Source of the DNA: Sphingopyxis panaciterrulae
Lineage (GTDB): Bacteria > Pseudomonadota > Alphaproteobacteria > Sphingomonadales > Sphingomonadaceae
Length of the DNA: 64,000 nt
Assembly: GCF_014199295.1 (NCBI RefSeq)
Contig: NZ_JACIJH010000008.1
Location: forward strand, 1-64,000
Direction: 5' to 3'
Part shown: positions 60,739 to 64,000 of the stretch, in pieces
Numbering within the stretch: the stretch's first letter is position 1
Layout: each line of letters starts with the position of its first letter
Position numbers and translations under genes: made by a program
The notes under the pieces: model-generated
What the model saw: only the letters and a program-made list of their open reading frames with translations
Told to the model about the DNA's origin: nothing
Database searches by the model: none

Positions 60739-61601
60739 CCGCGCATCAGACCATCGACCGCCCCGTCTTTCCCGCCGAGACGCTCGACGCGATGGAGCGC
60801 CTCTATCCGTTGCAGGCCGGGTTGCTTCATCACCGCCTGCCCGACCATCCGCTGCTGTCGCTCGCGGCGCTGGCCGATCTCGGCGAGCGGCTGCCGGCCG
60901 CGCAGGTCGAATATAATCCGGGCGACCTGCCCGTCGGCATCCGGCCCGAGGACGTGCCCTCGAACGGCCTGTTGATCGGCGAGACGATCCGCACCATCGA
61001 CAGCAACCGGAGCTGGGCGGTGCTCAAGAATATCGAGAGCGAAACCGCCTATCGCGACCTGCTGCTCGGCCTGCTCGGCGAGCTGAAGCCGGTGGTCGAA
61101 CCGCGCACCGGCGCGATGCTGACGCCGCAGGGCTTCCTCTTCATTTCGTCGCCGGGCTCGATCACCCCCTATCATTTCGATCCCGAGCACAACATCCTGC
61201 TCCAGCTTCGCGGCACCAAGGTGATGAACGTCTGGCCCGCGGGCGACGAGCGGTTCGCGCACCGGACCCAGCATGAGCGCTATCACACCGGCGGCCACCG
61301 CAACCTGCCGTGGCAGGACGCTTTCGAGGGCGGACAGCAACGCGTGCCGCTGGCGCCCGGCGATGCGGTGCTGATGCCGGTGATGGCGCCGCATTTCGTC
61401 GCCAACGGCGATGCGCCGTCGATTTCGCTGTCGATCACCTGGCGTAGCGAATGGAGCTATCGCGAGTCCGAGGCGCATGCCGCCAACGCCCTGCTGCGCC
61501 GGATGGGAATGAATCCTGCGATGCCGCCGCGCTGGCCGGATCATGCGCGCGCGAAGACCGTCGGCTGGCGGATTTTGCGGAAATTGCGGCTGGTGGTCTG
61601 A
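60735..61601 (+). CDS. JmjC/cupin-like 2-oxoglutarate oxygenase-type protein, XrtA-linked
   Basis: A 288-residue cupin_8/JmjC-fold protein. Iron-ligand candidates are His and Asp in SITPYHFDPEHNILLQLRGTK (about residues 150-153) and a distal His in MPVMAPHFVANGD (about residue 218), with the LQLRGTKVMNVWP strand pair typical of JmjC hydroxylases. Such proteins hydroxylate amino acids or sugars. It overlaps the CelD-like gene by four bases (ATGA) and ends the XrtA operon. A hydroxylation of the polymer or of a protein ligand is a guess. Confidence 0.82.
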   Translation: MTAHQTIDRPVFPAETLDAMERLYPLQAGLLHHRLPDHPLLSLAALADLGERLPAAQVEYNPGDLPVGIRPEDVPSNGLLIGETIRTIDSNRSWAVLKNIESETAYRDLLLGLLGELKPVVEPRTGAMLTPQGFLFISSPGSITPYHFDPEHNILLQLRGTKVMNVWPAGDERFAHRTQHERYHTGGHRNLPWQDAFEGGQQRVPLAPGDAVLMPVMAPHFVANGDAPSISLSITWRSEWSYRESEAHAANALLRRMGMNPAMPPRWPDHARAKTVGWRILRKLRLVV

Positions 61602-61619
61602 GGTCGCGCGCCCGCATCA

Positions 61620-61676
61620 TCGTCAACCGGACTTGATCCGGGGTCCCGCTTTTCAGGCGTCGCTGAGCGGGACCCC
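61620..61676. repeat. R1 palindromic repeat, left part, interrupted by IS30-type element
   Basis: CGTCAACCGGACTTGATCCG and the loop TTTCAGGCGTCGCTGAGCGG lead to GGGACCCC, where the insertion lies. The missing right arm (GGATCAAGTCCGGGGTGACG) is found at 62699-62717. Confidence 0.85.
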
Positions 61677-62695
61677 ACTGAGTTCACAAACGAAGTGCAA
61701 CACCTCACACAGGTGCTGCCATGTCGAGATACCGCCAGTTATCGATCGAGGAACGCTGTTCGATTGCCCGTCTTCATGAAGACGGGCAATCGATCCGGCA
61801 AATCGCTGCAGCTCTGGATCGCCAGCCGTCGACCATCGCGCGCGAGGTGAAGCGCAACAGCGGCGCCAAGGTGGGCTACCAGCCCGCCTATGCGCAGGCG
61901 CAGGCCAATGCCCGGCGCTGGACCGGAACCCGGCTGGAGCGCGACGATGCCTTGCGCGAGGCTGTCCTCGACCGGCTCGCGCAGGGCTGGTCGCCCGAGC
62001 AGGTGGCGGGGCGCCTCGCGCGCGATGTTGGACACAAGGTCATCAGCCATGAGACCATCTACCGCTTCGTCCATGCCCAGTTGAAGCGCAGCAACGACCG
62101 GCGCTGGCGCTTCTATCTCCCACGCGCCAAGTATAAGCGCGGATGGCGCACCAAGGGCGGATGGCCCCGGCAGACGGGCAAAAGGTCGATCCATGACCGG
62201 CCCGCGATCATCGCCACCCGTACGCAGGCAGGCCATTGGGAGGCCGATGCCATGCTCTTCTCGATCACAGGACAGGCGGTCCTTATCGCGCATGAGCGCC
62301 ACTCCAGGCTGACCATCGCCCTCCGGCAGAACAGCCTCAAGGCCGATCCCGTCGCTGCCGCTCTTGTCCACATGCTGGGGCCCATGCCAGCAGCGCTACG
62401 GCGTTCGATCACCTTCGACAATGGAACCGAGTTCAATCGCCATCAGCGCATCGCCAACCAACTCGAACTCGATGCCTACTTCTGCGACCCTCGCGCCCCA
62501 TGGCAGAAGGGCGGCGTCGAAAACGCCATCGGCAGGCTACGCCGAAACCTCCCCCGAAAAACCAACCTCGACGACTTGCCTCCCAAAGCCATCGACACCA
62601 TCATCAAAAACTACAACAACACACCCAGAAAATGCCTCGGCTTCCTTACTCCAGCCGAAACCTTCAGACCGTTGCACTTCAAATGTGAATCCACA
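61677..62695 (+). mobile_element. IS30-family insertion sequence, about 1.02 kb
   Basis: Imperfect terminal repeats of about 23 bases begin near 61679 (TGAGTTCAC, then GAAGTGCAAC) and end near 62693 (GTTGCACTTC, then GTGAATCCA). A likely 3-bp target duplication CCC flanks it (61674-61676 and 62696-62698). It carries one transposase gene and lies in an R1 palindrome between the XrtA operon and infA. IS30 elements are known to prefer palindromic targets. Confidence 0.85.
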
Positions 62696-62716
62696 CCCGG
62701 ATCAAGTCCGGGGTGA
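61721..62716 (+). CDS. IS30-family transposase
   Basis: A 331-residue DDE transposase. N-terminal helix-turn-helix (SIEERCSIARLHEDGQSIRQIAAALDRQPSTIAREVKRN) is followed by the IS30 core with Asp in HWEADAMLFSITG (near residue 175), Asp in ITFDNGTEFNRHQ (near residue 233) and Glu in WQKGGVENAIGRLRRNLPRKTNL (near residue 266), the expected spacing. No frameshift is seen, so it may be active. The reading frame does not stop inside the element: the last seven or so codons (CCC onward) and the TGA at 62714-62716 belong to the flanking R1 repeat. Confidence 0.92.
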   Translation: MSRYRQLSIEERCSIARLHEDGQSIRQIAAALDRQPSTIAREVKRNSGAKVGYQPAYAQAQANARRWTGTRLERDDALREAVLDRLAQGWSPEQVAGRLARDVGHKVISHETIYRFVHAQLKRSNDRRWRFYLPRAKYKRGWRTKGGWPRQTGKRSIHDRPAIIATRTQAGHWEADAMLFSITGQAVLIAHERHSRLTIALRQNSLKADPVAAALVHMLGPMPAALRRSITFDNGTEFNRHQRIANQLELDAYFCDPRAPWQKGGVENAIGRLRRNLPRKTNLDDLPPKAIDTIIKNYNNTPRKCLGFLTPAETFRPLHFKCESTPGSSPG

Positions 62717-62717
62717 C
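62696..62717. repeat. R1 repeat, right arm after the IS30 insertion
   Basis: CCCGGATCAAGTCCGGGGTG followed by ACG, completing the arm that begins at 61620. Confidence 0.85.
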
Positions 62718-62798
62718 GAGAGGGGACACGAGTCCTGCACAACCAAACGGCGTCTCCCCCTTTCATGACAGATCGCTTTCCATTCCGCGCATTTGGAG

Positions 62799-62833
62799 CT
62801 ATGGGCGCGCATCCCATATTTTCGAGCCCATAG
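62799..62833 (+). promoter_or_regulatory. Two mutually exclusive hairpins in the infA leader
   Basis: TATGGG at 62800-62805 can pair with CCCATA at 62813-62818 (7-base loop), or CTATGGGC at 62799-62806 can pair with GCCCATAG at 62826-62833 (19-base loop). The second arm abuts the GAGGA ribosome-binding site at 62833-62837. Alternative folding could expose or hide the site. Confidence 0.4.
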
Positions 62834-62840
62834 AGGATAG

Positions 62841-63059
62841 ATGGCGAAGGAAGAACTTCTCGAAATGCGCGGCCAGGTGGTCGAGTTGCTGCCCAACGCG
62901 ATGTTTCGCGTCAGACTGGAAAACGACCACGAGATTCTGGGCCACACGGCCGGCAAGATGCGCAAGAATCGCATCCGCGTGCTGGTGGGCGACGAGGTGC
63001 TCGTCGAACTCACCCCCTATGACCTGACCAAGGGTCGGATCACCTATCGCTTCAAGTGA
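62841..63059 (+). CDS. infA: Translation initiation factor IF-1
   Basis: A 72-residue OB-fold protein of exactly normal length, [20 protein letters not shown] start and [36 protein letters not shown] end. IF-1 occupies the ribosomal A site during initiation. GAGGA lies just upstream. Its TGA overlaps the GTG of the Maf-like gene. The gene order infA, Maf, RNase E/G is conserved in sphingomonads. Confidence 0.98.
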   Translation: MAKEELLEMRGQVVELLPNAMFRVRLENDHEILGHTAGKMRKNRIRVLVGDEVLVELTPYDLTKGRITYRFK

Positions 63060-63646
63060 GCGGCGCGGCGACACCCCCCGCGCTGGTGCTTGCTTCGACC
63101 TCGCCGCGGCGGCGCGAATTGCTGGCGCGGATCGGCGTGACGCCGACGCGCATCGCCGCCCCCGATATCGACGAGACGCCGCTGAAAGGCGAATTGCCGC
63201 GCGCCTATGTCGCCCGGCTTGCCGAGGCCAAGGCGCGGGCCGTCGAACGCACGGGCAATGAGGTCGTTCTGGCGGGCGACACGACTGTCGCGGTCGGCCG
63301 CCGCATCCTCGAAAAGCCGGCCGACGAGGCCGATCTGCGCCGGATGCTCGGCCTGTTGTCGGGGCGGCGGCATCATGTCTTGTCGGGGGTCTGCGTCGTG
63401 GGCGCCGACGGGCGCCCGCGCGTGCGGGTCGCCGATACCGTCGTCGCCTTCAAGCGGCTCACCGATGCCGAGATCGACTGGTATGTCGAGAGCGGCGAGG
63501 GGATGGGCAAGGCGGGCGGCTATGCGATCCAGGGCCGCGCCGAAGTCTTCGTGCGTTTCCTGTCGGGCAGCCATTCGAACGTCGTCGGCCTGCCGATTTT
63601 CGAAACCCGCGCGCTGCTGAGCGCGGCCGGCGTGTCGCTTGGCTGA
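63056..63646 (+). CDS. Maf-like nucleotide pyrophosphatase
   Basis: A 196-residue septum-site Maf/YhdE-family protein, which hydrolyses dTTP, UTP or modified nucleotides. Signature [19 protein letters not shown] is at about residues 9-28, the catalytic Asp in [29 protein letters not shown] near residue 74, and [30 protein letters not shown] at the end. The start is GTG inside the infA stop (GTGA at 63056-63059). Confidence 0.93.
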   Translation: MSGAATPPALVLASTSPRRRELLARIGVTPTRIAAPDIDETPLKGELPRAYVARLAEAKARAVERTGNEVVLAGDTTVAVGRRILEKPADEADLRRMLGLLSGRRHHVLSGVCVVGADGRPRVRVADTVVAFKRLTDAEIDWYVESGEGMGKAGGYAIQGRAEVFVRFLSGSHSNVVGLPIFETRALLSAAGVSLG

Positions 63647-64000
63647 GTGGCTTATCGAAGCCGGGATCGGCGAAACGCGCGCGGCGCTGGTCGAGGCGGG
63701 GCGCATCGTCGAGGCGCGGATAGAACGCGAGGGCGAAGGGCCGCGGGTCGGCGCCGTGCTCGGGGCGCGGCTGGTCGAGCCGGGCCGGGTGCTTCTCGAC
63801 GCACCGGGCGAACCGATCGCGACCGTCGCGGCGCCGGGGCTGGCGCTGGGCGCGCGGCTGACCGTCGAGATCACCCGCATGGCGCTGCGCGAGCGCGGGC
63901 GCGACAAGCCGGCGCGGGCGCGGCTCGCCGAAGCGGACGCCGCGCTGGCGGGCGGGCCCGACCTCGCCGCGCGCATCGCGGCGAGCGGGGTGCCGGTGAC
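63639..64000 (+). CDS. Ribonuclease E/G family protein, N-terminal part (cut by window end)
   Basis: The first about 120 codons of an RNase E/G-like protein, starting at TTG 63639 and overlapping the Maf gene by eight bases (WLIEAGIGETRAALVEAGRIVEARIERE). The opening ALVEAGRIVEA strand and the infA-Maf context support an RNase G-like or short RNase E protein of the sphingomonad type. The catalytic domain lies outside the window, so the exact class cannot be read. Confidence 0.8.
   Translation, partial: MAEWLIEAGIGETRAALVEAGRIVEARIEREGEGPRVGAVLGARLVEPGRVLLDAPGEPIATVAAPGLALGARLTVEITRMALRERGRDKPARARLAEADAALAGGPDLAARIAASGVPV

Noticed and set aside
46705..61601. PEP-CTERM sorting substrate within the locus
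   Set aside because: No protein in the locus ends with a PEP motif, a hydrophobic helix and a basic tail; the barrel at 49988 ends with a terminal Phe instead.
61739..62371. 210-codon minus-strand frame in the IS element
   Set aside because: Antisense to the transposase, with no domain.

Overview
The window is a high-GC chromosomal segment of an alphaproteobacterium of the Sphingomonadales, most like Sphingopyxis or a close relative. The evidence is an exosortase A (XrtA) exopolysaccharide locus, an Anbu proteasome-like operon, an arginine-succinyltransferase operon with astA and astB, the order infA-Maf-RNase E/G, and the dense palindromic intergenic repeats known from sphingomonads. No rRNA, tRNA, phage or CRISPR array was seen. 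The only intact transposable element found is one IS30-family copy.

Layout. 1-3002: glutathione-dependent formaldehyde detoxification (end of frmA, purU, VOC protein, YbaK-like deacylase, fghA). 3129-11496: housekeeping and singletons (quinone oxidoreductase, DEAD-box helicase, flavoprotein, GreA/B-like factor with a coupled SANT-like miniprotein, two secreted GIN-domain proteins, a GC-poor membrane orphan, an SDR). 11901-15629: a secreted papain-like protein, a small exported protein and secA. 16533-20748: Anbu operon (permuted ATP-grasp, alpha-E, transglutaminase, Anbu peptidase). 20833-25986: acetyl-CoA synthetase, two alpha/beta hydrolases (one PhaZ-like) and membrane proteins. 25990-29603: ast operon (M20 peptidase, astA, astB). 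29937-40510: diguanylate cyclase, MarR regulator with a perfect palindromic operator, ClC antiporter, malate synthase G, DJ-1/PfpI protein, CDF transporter, TrhO, methyltransferase, TrxB.

40753-61601: XrtA locus. A left arm on the minus strand (GNAT, acyl carrier protein, hydrolase 2, hydrolase 1) diverges across only 35 bp from an acyl-CoA ligase and a PLP decarboxylase. The main plus-strand operon then encodes Wza-like export, chain-length regulator, tyrosine autokinase, outer-membrane barrel, ATPase, polysaccharide deacetylase, FemAB-like protein, glycosyltransferase, exosortase fused to EpsI, amidotransferase, CelD-like acyltransferase and a JmjC/cupin protein. Many of these genes overlap start-to-stop. 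I infer assembly and export of a modified surface polysaccharide coupled to PEP-CTERM sorting. No PEP-CTERM substrate lies in the window.

61677-62695: IS30-family element inside a palindromic repeat. 62841-64000: infA, Maf-like pyrophosphatase and the start of RNase E/G.

Most gaps between transcription units hold palindromic repeats, sorted here into six families (R1-R6). Several are nested: a 144-bp MITE-like unit carrying R2 sits in R1 twice, at the same site, with target duplications. The IS30 copy also sits in R1 and borrows its transposase stop codon from it. This nested repeat system and the poorly understood small-molecule arm of the XrtA locus are the parts most worth a second look.
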